This document shows, piece by piece, positions 18,789-26,828 of a stretch of DNA of 41,338 nt. The notes below the pieces were generated by a model. It was not told the origin of the DNA. It worked only from the letters and a program-made list of their open reading frames with translations, and did no database searches. The stretch covers positions 1 through 41,338 of the forward strand of contig JAAYNX010000113.1 in the NCBI GenBank assembly GCA_012520615.1. Reading direction: 5' to 3'. This DNA comes from Clostridiaceae bacterium. Lineage in GTDB: Bacteria > Bacillota > Clostridia > DSM-8532. How positions within the stretch are numbered: the stretch's first letter is position 1; each line of letters begins with the position of its first letter. The position numbers and the translations under genes were made by a program.

Positions 18789-19757
18789 TTGTTATTCAAA
18801 AGGATAAAAGGTCTATTCATAATTTTAATAATAGGCGTATTATTTACTTCATGTACTATTAAGAGTGCAAATGTCATTGCTAATGACGGTAGTATTTCAA
18901 GAAAAAACAAGAGTTATAAATTCGGGGTTGTTTTTATGAATCTTCACAATCCATTCTTTAAAGCTCTTAATAGGGGCATAGAATCAGTTATCAGCGAAAA
19001 CGGTGATAAGCTTATAACTCTTGACCCGCAATCTGATGTTGAAAAGCAAATAATTTGTGTTGAGGAACTGATTTCACAAAAGGTAGATCTGATATTCTTA
19101 AATCCTATTGATTGGAAAACCATCAAACCAGCTTTGGAAGAGGCAAAAAAAGCTGATATACCGGTAATAATAGTGGATAATCCAGCCTTTGACGAGGATC
19201 TTGTTGAAAATACAATTGCCTCTGATAACTATAATGCAGGTGTACTTGTAGCAAAAGATATGATGAAAAGAAAAAGCGAAGGGAATATTGCGATATTGGA
19301 TTTTCCCCTTGCAAAGTCTGCAATTGACAGGGTAAACGGGTTTAAAGACACCATAGCTGGTAATGATAATTTTAAAATTGTTGCAATTGAATCTTCTGAC
19401 GGCATATTGGAAAAAGCTATGCCCGTTATGGAGAAGATAATAAATACATATGAAAATATTGATATTGTTTTTGGCCACAATGATCCTACCGCTATTGGTG
19501 CCATAGCAGCTTTAGAACACCTTGGTAAAAAGGAGGGTGTTCTTGTCTATGGTGTAGATGGTTCATCCGAGGCAATAGAATTAATAGAAGCCGGAATCAT
19601 GACCGCCACAGTAGCTCAGTTCCCTTTGGAAATCGGAATTATAGCAGCTCGCGATGCATATAGAATTCTTGAGGGGCAAATGGTGGAATCCAGTATAAAG
19701 GTTCCGGTTAAATTAGTTAACAGTGATAATGTTAAAGATTTTTCCTCAAGCTGGTAA
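18789..19757 (+). CDS. Ribose-type substrate-binding lipoprotein (probable sensor)
   Basis: 322-aa periplasmic-binding-protein-like I (Peripla_BP_4) lipoprotein. The signal peptide ends in the lipobox LFTSC (Cys22). The fold is recognisable from VFMNLHNPFFKALNRGIE, FLNPIDWKTIKPALEEA and GHNDPTAIGAIAAL. The start is TTG 18789 with AAGGAGG eight bases upstream. It is closely similar along its whole length to the transporter-linked protein at 20192, so the two are paralogues. As the last gene of the kinase operon, ending at a terminator, it is probably the ligand-sensing copy. Confidence 0.9.
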   Translation: MLFKRIKGLFIILIIGVLFTSCTIKSANVIANDGSISRKNKSYKFGVVFMNLHNPFFKALNRGIESVISENGDKLITLDPQSDVEKQIICVEELISQKVDLIFLNPIDWKTIKPALEEAKKADIPVIIVDNPAFDEDLVENTIASDNYNAGVLVAKDMMKRKSEGNIAILDFPLAKSAIDRVNGFKDTIAGNDNFKIVAIESSDGILEKAMPVMEKIINTYENIDIVFGHNDPTAIGAIAALEHLGKKEGVLVYGVDGSSEAIELIEAGIMTATVAQFPLEIGIIAARDAYRILEGQMVESSIKVPVKLVNSDNVKDFSSSW

Positions 19758-19837
19758 ATAAGCCCGGACCTACAACACGACCTGCTGTGCGTAAACTATC
19801 TGCAACATTGAGATTATGCAAGTTTAGCGGCTATAGC

Positions 19838-19849
19838 TGACATTTGTCA
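19838..19849. promoter_or_regulatory. TGACAWWTGTCA palindrome, copy 1
   Basis: TGACATTTGTCA is a perfect TGACA-N2-TGTCA inverted repeat, and the same 12-mer recurs at 20010. The flanking bases run into a sequence resembling a common dispersed repeat (see 19846), so this copy may be fortuitous. Confidence 0.45.
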
Positions 19850-19873
19850 TCATGAGCGCCAGCGAAGGATCTG
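19846..19873. repeat. Fragment resembling a GTCATCCTGAGCG-type dispersed repeat
   Basis: The bases GTCATCATGAGCGCCAGCG, followed by AAGGATCTG, resemble the GTCATyCTGAGCGnAGCGAAGrATCT motif that I recall as dispersed in many bacterial genomes. Only one arm is recognisable. The rest of 19758-19976 shows no gene and nothing else I can support. Confidence 0.45.
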
Positions 19874-19976
19874 TGCGATTTAGCGCTCTGGGTCAAAACA
19901 GTTTCGCATAGGCTGCACATACAAGTGAACTAAAAAATGGATCACAACAAACATATAAGCTTACCAATATGATTTT

Positions 19977-20010
19977 AAGCAGGGTGTTATAGTTTTAACC
20001 CCTGCTTTTT
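19977..20010 (+). terminator. Terminator of the kinase/sensor operon
   Basis: AAGCAGGG pairs with CCCTGCTT, extended by GTTA/TAAC after a bulged T, followed by a T-run. It separates the sensing operon from the transporter operon. Confidence 0.88.
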
Positions 20011-20042
20011 GACATTTGTCATCTTGGAGATGACAAATGTCA
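20010..20042. promoter_or_regulatory. Double palindrome, probable response-regulator operator
   Basis: Two 12-bp palindromes, TGACATTTGTCA (20010-20021) and TGACAAATGTCA (20031-20042), are themselves mirror images. Together they make 14-bp arms around TGG. Start-to-start spacing is 21 bp, two helical turns. A weaker copy follows at 20054. The location before an ABC operon with a poor -35 box suggests activator binding. It overlaps the end of the preceding T-run but has no T-run of its own. Confidence 0.7.
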
Positions 20043-20053
20043 TGGTCTTTTGG

Positions 20054-20065
20054 TGACATAGTTCA
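20054..20065. promoter_or_regulatory. Degenerate third operator copy
   Basis: TGACATAGTTCA matches TGACATTTGTCA at 9 of 12 positions. It lies 23 bp after the previous copy and directly before the -35 position. Confidence 0.4.
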
Positions 20066-20066
20066 G

Positions 20067-20095
20067 CTGATTCTTATCTTAACCAATTCTATAAT
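20067..20095 (+). promoter_or_regulatory. Candidate activator-dependent promoter of the ABC operon
   Basis: A perfect TATAAT (20090-20095) has only CTGATT at the -35 position, 17 bp upstream. A good -10 with a poor -35 next to palindromes fits activation by the neighbouring regulator; this is inference. Confidence 0.55.
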
Positions 20096-20191
20096 ATCAT
20101 TATAAGACATCAATCTGGCCTGTTGATGATATTTAATCTCATGAGAGCAAAAAGCCCTATTTAATTTTGAAAAATAAGGAGGTCATTACTA

Positions 20192-21199
20192 ATGTCTAAT
20201 AAAAAGATAATAGCACTTTTGCTGGTGGTAGCATTTGCGTTTTCTGTCGCCGCCTGCGGAACTTCTACAAAACCTGTTTCAACTCCCGATGGTGGAAATG
20301 CATCAAGTTCAGACTCTGCACAACCATCTGAACCTGCTAAGAAAGCCAGAAAGTTTGGTGCTACATACATGACCATGAACAATCCTTTTTTCGGAGCGCT
20401 AAATGATGGTATCAAATCAGTAGTAGAAGCAAACGGTGATTCTGTTGTAACTCTTGATCCTAACCTCGACCAAGCGAAACAGATTAGCCAGATTGAAGAT
20501 TTAATTGCTCAGAAGGTTGACGCAATTTTCGTAAACCCTGTTGACTGGAAGGGAATTAAGCCTGCTTTGGAAGCAGCCCAAAAGGCCGGTATTCCTATTA
20601 TTAATGTAGACGCTCCCGTTTATGACGAAGATTTGGTTGCTACCATTATTGCATCTGATAACTATAGTGCAGGAAAACTTGTTTTTGAAGATGCGGTAAA
20701 AAGACTTCCAAACGGCGGTAATGTAGTATTGCTTGAGCATCCCACCGCGAAATCAGCTATAGACAGAACCCAGGCTTTTAAGGATGCAATTAAGGATAAA
20801 CCTGAATGGGTAATCGTTGCAAATCAAACATCAGACGGACAGCTAGAAAAAGCTATGCCCGTTATGGAAAATATTCTTCAGGCACACAAAGATATTGACT
20901 TAGTATATGGACTGAACGATCCTACTGCAATGGGTGCATTTGCTGCACTTCAAGCAGCAAATAGAGATGAGGGAGTTCTGATATACGGAGTTGACGGTGC
21001 ACCAGATGCAAAGAAGGCTATCAAAGAAGGCAATATGACAGCTACTGCAGCTCAATCTCCAAAAGGAATCGGCGTTACTGCTGCTGAAACGGCATACAAG
21101 ATTCTCAATGGTGAGCAGGTTGAAAAGTTAATACTGGTTCCCGTTACCCTTATTGATGCTTCAAATGTAGACGAATTTGGACTAGATGGATGGCAATAA
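20192..21199 (+). CDS. Ribose-type ABC transporter substrate-binding lipoprotein
   Basis: 335-aa lipoprotein with lipobox SVAAC (Cys22), a Ser/Pro/Thr-rich linker, and a Peripla_BP_4 domain (YMTMNNPFFGALNDGIKSV, FVNPVDWKGIKPALEAAQ, GLNDPTAMGAFAAL). It captures a sugar-like ligand for the ATPase and permease encoded next. It is a paralogue of the product of 18789 with matching predicted ligand-pocket segments, so both may bind the same or a related sugar. The ligand is not determinable. An AAGGAGG site precedes ATG 20192. A MITE-like hairpin separates it from the ATPase gene. Confidence 0.94.
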   Translation: MSNKKIIALLLVVAFAFSVAACGTSTKPVSTPDGGNASSSDSAQPSEPAKKARKFGATYMTMNNPFFGALNDGIKSVVEANGDSVVTLDPNLDQAKQISQIEDLIAQKVDAIFVNPVDWKGIKPALEAAQKAGIPIINVDAPVYDEDLVATIIASDNYSAGKLVFEDAVKRLPNGGNVVLLEHPTAKSAIDRTQAFKDAIKDKPEWVIVANQTSDGQLEKAMPVMENILQAHKDIDLVYGLNDPTAMGAFAALQAANRDEGVLIYGVDGAPDAKKAIKEGNMTATAAQSPKGIGVTAAETAYKILNGEQVEKLILVPVTLIDASNVDEFGLDGWQ

Positions 21200-21229
21200 A
21201 TCCTTATACATATTGAGAGTAGCTTAAGC

Positions 21230-21329
21230 GTTAGGGCTGTCTTAAAAATATGAGATGTGTCATTCTGATGCCATAATATGGCTGAAGAATTATTGCTCAG
21301 GATGACCACCAGTTTTGAGCAGCCCTAAC
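21230..21329. repeat. MITE-like 100-bp inverted-repeat element
   Basis: GTTAGGGCTG (21230-21239) and CAGCCCTAAC (21320-21329) are perfect 10-bp terminal inverted repeats, and similarity continues inward in diverged form. A nested pair, GTCATTCTGA (21259-21268) and TCAGGATGAC (21297-21306), matches at 9 of 10. The middle carries GCTGAAGAAT, like the common GTCATTCTGAGC-GAAGAAT repeat. The ends resemble GGGCTGTCTCAAAA-type insertion sequence termini. No transposase is present. As RNA it would fold into one long hairpin inside the ABC operon. Confidence 0.78.
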
Positions 21330-21369
21330 TTTAACAAAATTTTGCTTTGACATAAAAGAAAGGTAATGA

Positions 21370-22875
21370 ATGTATATGGATAATGTAATTTTGGAAATGA
21401 AGGATATCCATAAAAGCTTTCCGGGTGTATATGCACTTAACGGTGTAAATTTAGATTTGATACAAGGAGAGGTTCATGCCTTGCTGGGAGAGAACGGGGC
21501 GGGCAAATCGACGCTTATTAAAGTTCTGGCGGGTATTCATTCTGTGGACAAAGGAGAAGTATTTATAAACGGCGCAAAGTGCCGGATAGATAATGTTCAG
21601 GATTCCCAAAAGCATGGTATCAGTGTTATACATCAGGAGCTTTGTTTGGTTCCTAATATGACGGTAACAGAAAACATATTTCTTGGCAGAGAAATATATA
21701 AAGCAGGATTTTTAGATAAAAGAAGCATGCATATTAAAGCCCAAAATCTCTTTGATTCACTTCAATTAAACATAAAAGTTGATGTTAAAGTATCAAGTCT
21801 GAGTGTAGCTCAGCAGCAAATGGTGGAAATAGCAAAGGCATTATTAGTGGATTCGGCAATTATAGTTATGGACGAACCTACATCATCATTAACTGAAAAA
21901 GAAGTCGAGATGCTTTTTAAAACAATAAGAGAATTAAAAGCTAAAAACATTTCGGTTATTTATATTTCTCATAAATTAGAAGAACTATTTCAGATTACCG
22001 ACAGGGTGACTGTTCTAAGAGATGGAAAGTATATTGGTACTAAAATAACAAAGAACACCACTAAAGATGAATTGATTTCAATGATGGTAGGCCGTGAATT
22101 AACTGAGTATTATACAAAAAGCAAGCATGACTTTGGTGATGTAATCCTTAAAGTTGAGAATCTTTCAAAAGCAAATGTATTGGATAATATAAGCTTTAAC
22201 CTTAGAAAAGGGGAAATCCTAGGAATTTCAGGGTTGGTAGGAGCAGGAAGAACCGAACTTGCAAGGGCTATTTTTGGCATTGACAGGTTTGATTCCGGGA
22301 CTGTAACCCTGGAAGGTAAAGTGATGAAGATTAAGTCGCCAAAAGAGGCAATGGATTCTGGTATTGCTCTTGTACCTGAAAATCGAAAAGAGCAGGGAAT
22401 GTTTTCTATCAAAAGTGTTAGTTATAATATTACCCTTCTTGTATTAGATAAATTTATTAAGATGGCAAAAGTCCACAATAATCTAGAAGAACAGATTACT
22501 GACGAGTATGTTCAGAAATTATCTATAAAAACCCCTTCAAATGAACAGCCTGTCGGAAACTTAAGCGGAGGAAACCAGCAGAAAACAGTTATAGCAAAAT
22601 GGCTTGCAACAATGCCAAAGGTCTTGATTCTTGACGAACCAACCAGAGGCGTAGATGTAGGGGCTAAGGCTGAAATATATTCTATTATGAGTATGCTGGC
22701 AGAGCAGGGCGTTGGAATTATTATGATTTCATCCGAACTTCCTGAGATTATCAATATGAGTGACAGGGTTTTGGTTATGAATAAGGGAAGAATAACAGGA
22801 ATTTTAGAAAGGGAAGAACTAAGCCAAGAGAGAATAATGCAATATGCAACAGGAGGTATAAAAGATGAGCACTAA
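21370..22875 (+). CDS. Sugar ABC transporter ATP-binding protein (RbsA/MglA type)
   Basis: Tandem two-domain ATPase of 501 aa that powers ribose/galactose-class import. The first domain has Walker A GENGAGKSTLIK, signature LSVAQQQMVEIAKAL and Walker B IIVMDEPTSS. The second has the degenerate Walker A GLVGAGRTELAR typical of this family, signature LSGGNQQKTVIAKWL and Walker B VLILDEPTRGVDVGA. The start is ATG 21370, with AGAAAGG upstream; ATG 21376 is an alternative. It overlaps the permease gene by 11 bp. Confidence 0.96.
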   Translation: MYMDNVILEMKDIHKSFPGVYALNGVNLDLIQGEVHALLGENGAGKSTLIKVLAGIHSVDKGEVFINGAKCRIDNVQDSQKHGISVIHQELCLVPNMTVTENIFLGREIYKAGFLDKRSMHIKAQNLFDSLQLNIKVDVKVSSLSVAQQQMVEIAKALLVDSAIIVMDEPTSSLTEKEVEMLFKTIRELKAKNISVIYISHKLEELFQITDRVTVLRDGKYIGTKITKNTTKDELISMMVGRELTEYYTKSKHDFGDVILKVENLSKANVLDNISFNLRKGEILGISGLVGAGRTELARAIFGIDRFDSGTVTLEGKVMKIKSPKEAMDSGIALVPENRKEQGMFSIKSVSYNITLLVLDKFIKMAKVHNNLEEQITDEYVQKLSIKTPSNEQPVGNLSGGNQQKTVIAKWLATMPKVLILDEPTRGVDVGAKAEIYSIMSMLAEQGVGIIMISSELPEIINMSDRVLVMNKGRITGILEREELSQERIMQYATGGIKDEH

Positions 22876-23866
22876 GGTTGAAAAAATCTGTTCAAATGAC
22901 TTGAGATATAGAAATGGAGTTTTAAATAGTGTTTACATATATTTTAAAGAGAATCTTGGGATACTGATTGGCCTATTGTCAATGTGTATAATACTTAGCG
23001 TGCTTTCTCCGGCATTTGCTACAACCGAAAATATTCTTAATGTATTAAGGCAGGTATCAACCAATGCAAACTTGGCATTTGGCATGACATTTGCCATTAT
23101 TATTACCGGAATTGATTTATCTGTTGGATCAATTCTTGCAGTTTCAGGGACTGTAGCAGCAGGTCTTATTGCAAGAAATGGATTACCCCTTTGGATGGCT
23201 GTAACAGTTGGTATCCTTGTGGGTACATTCTTAGGGTTTATTAATGGTTTTATCGTGGCTCGTACCGGTATGCCTTACTTTATTGCAACACTTGCTATGA
23301 TGCAGATAGCCAGAGGAGCGGCATACATTTATACTAACGGTATGCCCATAAGAACCGATAGCCCTGCGTTTACCGCTTTGGGTAATGGTTATTTAGGCCC
23401 GGTTCCTCTTCCAATAATATATTCAACAGTTTTTCTTATCGGAACGTCTATACTTTTAAACAAAACAAAGTTTGGAAGACATGTTTATGCCGTTGGAGGA
23501 AACAGAGATGCTGCAATTTTTTCTGGTATAAATATTAAAAAAATTGAGATTTTGGTGTTTACCTTAATAGGCTTTTTATGCGGAGTGAGCGGTGTAGTTC
23601 TTTGTGCGAGGATGTCATCGGGACAGCCAACGGTGGGTGTCGGATTTGAACTTGATGCCATTGCTGCGGTAATCTTGGGAGGAACAAGTTTTGCTGGTGG
23701 TATAGGTAAAATTGGCGGGACGATGATTGGCGTTCTGGTAATTGGCGTTTTGAATAATGGGCTAAACCTTTTAAATATTAATTCATTCTGGCAATTGGTG
23801 GCTAAAGGTCTAGTTATCTTGCTTGCAGTATATGTAGATATTCTGAAGAAAAAGAAAAAGAAATAG
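22865..23866 (+). CDS. Sugar ABC transporter permease (RbsC type)
   Basis: 333-aa integral membrane protein of the BPD_transp_2 family, with many hydrophobic helices and the family segments TGIDLSVGSILAVSG, ARTGMPYFIATLAM and AVILGGTSFAGG. It forms the channel of the importer. One product for both permease subunits is normal in the ribose class (homodimer). The start ATG 22865 has AGGAGG within the ATPase gene. The C-terminus is a short lysine tail (KKKKKK). Confidence 0.96.
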   Translation: MSTKVEKICSNDLRYRNGVLNSVYIYFKENLGILIGLLSMCIILSVLSPAFATTENILNVLRQVSTNANLAFGMTFAIIITGIDLSVGSILAVSGTVAAGLIARNGLPLWMAVTVGILVGTFLGFINGFIVARTGMPYFIATLAMMQIARGAAYIYTNGMPIRTDSPAFTALGNGYLGPVPLPIIYSTVFLIGTSILLNKTKFGRHVYAVGGNRDAAIFSGINIKKIEILVFTLIGFLCGVSGVVLCARMSSGQPTVGVGFELDAIAAVILGGTSFAGGIGKIGGTMIGVLVIGVLNNGLNLLNINSFWQLVAKGLVILLAVYVDILKKKKKK

Positions 23867-23880
23867 ATACTTCCTCCTTG

Positions 23881-23930
23881 AATCAAGACTTAGCCCTATA
23901 CTTATTAAACTATTGAGCTAAGTCTTGATT
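23881..23930. terminator. Hairpin between convergent genes
   Basis: AATCAAGACTTAGC and GCTAAGTCTTGATT are perfect 14-bp arms around a 22-base loop, placed between the permease and the convergent pseudouridine synthase. Neither side has a strong T-run, so efficient termination is likely but unproven. Confidence 0.7.
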
Positions 23931-24820
23931 TACCCCCCTAAATTCGACAGTACGTTTTGCATATCGGCTGGTATCGGAGCTGAAAGTTCAATTCTTTTCT
24001 CGCTTAATGGATGATTAAAGGCTAGAGCATGTGAATGAAGAGCTTGTCTTCCTATACGATTGGTTTTAATATCCGAATAGAGCCAATCTCCGAGAAGGGG
24101 ATGCCCCATAGCTTTTGCATGAACACGTATTTGATGGGTTCTGCCGGTTTCAAGTATGAATTGAACCAAGCTAAGATCGTTATGATGCTCTATAGTTTTA
24201 TATCTTGTTATTGATGGGGCGCCGGCAGGATCAATGACTCTCTCAATAATACTTTTGCTCTTGCGCGCTATAGGTAGGTTAATTATGCCTTCCAAAGGGT
24301 TAAAAACTCCATGAACAATTCCTAAATATGATTTGAAAACACGGTTTTCTTTCATCTGCTTTATTATATTGTCCTGGACATAGGAGTTTTTTGCGAATAA
24401 TACAATCCCGGAGGTATCTCTGTCCAGCCTGTTTATTGGACGCACCTTTATTGATAGCCCTTGACCAATAAAATGTGACAAAACTTGATGAGCCAAAGTT
24501 CCTGTAGGATGTCCGGCAGTTGGATGAACCGGCATGCCCGGTTCTTTATTAACAGCAAGTAAGCAATCGTCTTCAAATATAATTGACAGCTCTGAGGGTT
24601 CAGGCTGCATATATACTTCTTCATTAAAATCGATTACGACACTTACCAGATCACCCTTTTGAACCAAATCCACTGTGCGTATTGGTTTGCCATTTAATAA
24701 AAGGCCGTTGCTAGCTTTAAGCTTTTTAATTAAGCGGCTTGAAAGTTTCATTTCATTTTTTAGGATGCTCAAAACCTTTTTATTGGCATATTGCTCGGTC
24801 ACATTAAAGTCAATTTTCAT
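23930..24820 (-). CDS. RluA-family 23S rRNA/tRNA pseudouridine synthase
   Basis: Converts a specific uridine in RNA to pseudouridine. The N-terminus is an S4-like RNA-binding domain (SSRLIKKLKASNGLLLNGKP). The catalytic Asp lies in RPINRLDRDTSGIVLFAKN and the C-terminal motif is GRTHQIRVHAKAMGHPLLGD. I choose the ATG at 24820 (MKIDFNVTEQY), with AGGGGCGG upstream, giving 296 aa; the track start is 11 codons earlier. RluD is the closest well-known relative, but the target base cannot be told from sequence. Confidence 0.92.
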   Translation of the reverse strand: MKIDFNVTEQYANKKVLSILKNEMKLSSRLIKKLKASNGLLLNGKPIRTVDLVQKGDLVSVVIDFNEEVYMQPEPSELSIIFEDDCLLAVNKEPGMPVHPTAGHPTGTLAHQVLSHFIGQGLSIKVRPINRLDRDTSGIVLFAKNSYVQDNIIKQMKENRVFKSYLGIVHGVFNPLEGIINLPIARKSKSIIERVIDPAGAPSITRYKTIEHHNDLSLVQFILETGRTHQIRVHAKAMGHPLLGDWLYSDIKTNRIGRQALHSHALAFNHPLSEKRIELSAPIPADMQNVLSNLGG

Positions 24821-24929
24821 AAGCCGCCCCTTTTGACAGAAAAAAATAAACATCGTATTTCGATAATGTGTTTATACCATTATAATAGATATATAAATCA
24901 TTATAGCTTGTTTTACAAGGAGAGTACAA

Positions 24930-25220
24930 ATGTTTATCGGAGTTTTAAGTGTTAGATTATATTTAAGCGAACCCCAGTCATTGAAGGATAAAAGACGTAT
25001 AGTAAAAAGTTTAATAGAGAAGCTTAAAAATAAGTTCAATGTAGCTGTTGCCGAAACTGGGGATTTAGATTCATGGAATAATTCCCGCCTAGGTATAGTC
25101 TGTGCATCAAATGAAGCGGCTCATGCCGACAGCATGCTTGCAACAGTCGTAAACTTTATAGAAAGCCGGGGAACAGCTGACATTACATCTATACAGACTG
25201 AGATTATACCTTATTCATGA
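24930..25220 (+). CDS. DUF503 (YlxP-like) protein
   Basis: 96-aa protein starting MFIGVLSVRLYLSEPQSLKDKRRIVKS, which is diagnostic for DUF503. In B. subtilis the homologue lies in the nusA-infB-rbfA region, but here it stands alone. The biochemical function is not settled. A perfect TATAAT (24880-24885) lies upstream with no good -35. An AAGGAGAG ribosome site precedes the ATG. Confidence 0.9.
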   Translation: MFIGVLSVRLYLSEPQSLKDKRRIVKSLIEKLKNKFNVAVAETGDLDSWNNSRLGIVCASNEAAHADSMLATVVNFIESRGTADITSIQTEIIPYS

Positions 25221-25258
25221 AGTAATTATTTGCTATGTATTTACTCATTAGACTTATC

Positions 25259-25316
25259 AATATTGATATGGTGCGATAAAAGCCGATGCAAACCTTTGTA
25301 CGGCGCAATCAATATT
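25259..25316. other. Structured hairpin after the DUF503 gene
   Basis: AATATTGAT (25259-25267) pairs with ATCAATATT (25308-25316). Inside, TGCG (25272-25275) pairs with CGCA (25304-25307) after a 4-base bulge. There is no T-run. It could be a weak terminator or a leader structure for the MFS gene. Confidence 0.4.
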
Positions 25317-25461
25317 AAATTTAGTTTGCACAAAGATAATATATCTTTATTTCTAGCTGGGTGTTATGATAATATGAAGATTCAAACTGATTATGTATAA
25401 GGAATGGTTCTTTGCTGTTTGCTTTGAGCCTGACTTTTAATTTTTGCATTAGGGAGTATAT

Positions 25462-26742
25462 ATGAAGTTAAATATAGCAAAGACATTTACCATTAGTCTT
25501 GCATTTTTTACCATTAGTCTTGCATGGACAATTTACAACACCTTTGTTCCTGTATTCCTCATAGGAAACGAACATATTGCCGGGCTTATTAAGAGTTCTA
25601 CCGTACTTGGTGTTATTATGACATTAGATAACTTTTTTGGTTTGATATTTCAACCTTTTTTTGGCACATTAAGCGACAAGACTCATACAAAGTTCGGCAG
25701 GAGAATGCCTTTTATAATTGTGGGGATACCATTAGCGGCTTTGTTTTTTGCAATAATACCTTTTTACAATGAACTGGGAAGCCTGTTCCCGTTTGATATA
25801 CGTTTGATAATTCTTATGATATCAGTAATCGGAATGAACTTTTTTATGAGTGTGTACAGAGCGCCTGCGACAGCTTTAATGCCTGATGCAACACCCCCGC
25901 AATTCAGAAGCCGGGCAAACGGTATAATAACAGCAATGGGTGGTTTAGGAACAATTATTGCTTTTTCTTTGGGTGGTAAGCTATTTAACATTAATTACAG
26001 ATATCCTTTCATAATTGGCGGAGCTATCATGATAGCGGCGCTGATTGTTTTATTTACCTTCCATAAGGAGCCGGAAGAACCCTATTATGCTGATGATGAG
26101 CAAGACACAAAAGTAGTCGACACAGGATTTCTTTTTGGAAAGAATGGGCAAAAACCGGCTATTTCAAGAACACCATCATTATTATATATGCTTCTTACTG
26201 TTTTCTTTTGGTACTGCGGGTTTGAATGTATAAATGCTTTTTTTACGCTCTACTGTCAGGAGAAGTTCAACATACTTCCGGGTGATGCTACACAAATGCT
26301 CGCGCCAATGGCTGTAATTTTCATGCTTTGCGCATTCCCGGCAGGATATGTAGGGGGGAAGATAGGGAGAAAAAAATCAATGCTAATTGGTAACGCAGTT
26401 ATTGTGCTTGCTTTTGTAATTATCTTTTTGCTTAAAGAACGAACATTTCTTTCGGTACTTTTAGGAATAAGCGGTATGGGATGGTCCCTAATGACTACAA
26501 ATGCCTATCCAGCAGTGGCAGAAATGGCTCCCCGAGGGCATACCGGATTATATACGGGATATTACTATGTTTTTACCTTTGCCGCAAGTATCGTAAGTCC
26601 TATACTGTACGGATTAACCGTGGACATATTTAGAAGCCAGGCTTATTTATTCGTTTTTGGCAGTATTATGTTTATTTTAGGGCTATTGTTTTTATCAAAG
26701 GTTAATAAGCAAAGTATATACCACGTTATACAAAAAATGTGA
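25462..26742 (+). CDS. MFS transporter (SLC45/GPH-like sugar transporter)
   Basis: 426-aa major facilitator with about 12 hydrophobic helices. The loop 2-3 motif GTLSDKTHTKFGRRMPFIIVG resembles sucrose/SLC45 and related sugar transporters. The second half contains GYVGGKIGRKKSMLIGN, the matching loop. A disaccharide or other sugar is a reasonable guess, not shown. TM1 carries an in-frame 7-codon duplication (FTISLAF then FTISLAW). An AGGGAG ribosome site precedes ATG 25462. No regulator or glycosidase adjoins it. Confidence 0.88.
   Translation: MKLNIAKTFTISLAFFTISLAWTIYNTFVPVFLIGNEHIAGLIKSSTVLGVIMTLDNFFGLIFQPFFGTLSDKTHTKFGRRMPFIIVGIPLAALFFAIIPFYNELGSLFPFDIRLIILMISVIGMNFFMSVYRAPATALMPDATPPQFRSRANGIITAMGGLGTIIAFSLGGKLFNINYRYPFIIGGAIMIAALIVLFTFHKEPEEPYYADDEQDTKVVDTGFLFGKNGQKPAISRTPSLLYMLLTVFFWYCGFECINAFFTLYCQEKFNILPGDATQMLAPMAVIFMLCAFPAGYVGGKIGRKKSMLIGNAVIVLAFVIIFLLKERTFLSVLLGISGMGWSLMTTNAYPAVAEMAPRGHTGLYTGYYYVFTFAASIVSPILYGLTVDIFRSQAYLFVFGSIMFILGLLFLSKVNKQSIYHVIQKM
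25486..25525 (+). repeat. 21-bp tandem duplication inside the MFS gene
   Basis: TTTACCATTAGTCTTGCAT occurs at 25486-25504 and again at 25507-25525, identical and 21 bp apart. The repeat adds seven codons in frame within the first transmembrane helix. Confidence 0.9.
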
Positions 26743-26781
26743 TATAAATAATGAAGTAATAGTAGTCAATAAACAATCAAG

Positions 26782-26828
26782 TTTCCATAAGCTCTTGCAT
26801 ATGGTTAATAAGAGCTAAAATGTGGAAA
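26782..26828 (+). other. Interrupted inverted repeat over the holin-like start
   Basis: TTTCCA...AGCTCTT (26782-26796) can pair with AAGAGCT...TGGAAA (26810-26828). The GTG start at 26822 and its upstream region lie in the 3' arm, so a folded leader could hide the start. It may instead be a terminator for the MFS gene, though no T-run follows. Confidence 0.4.
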
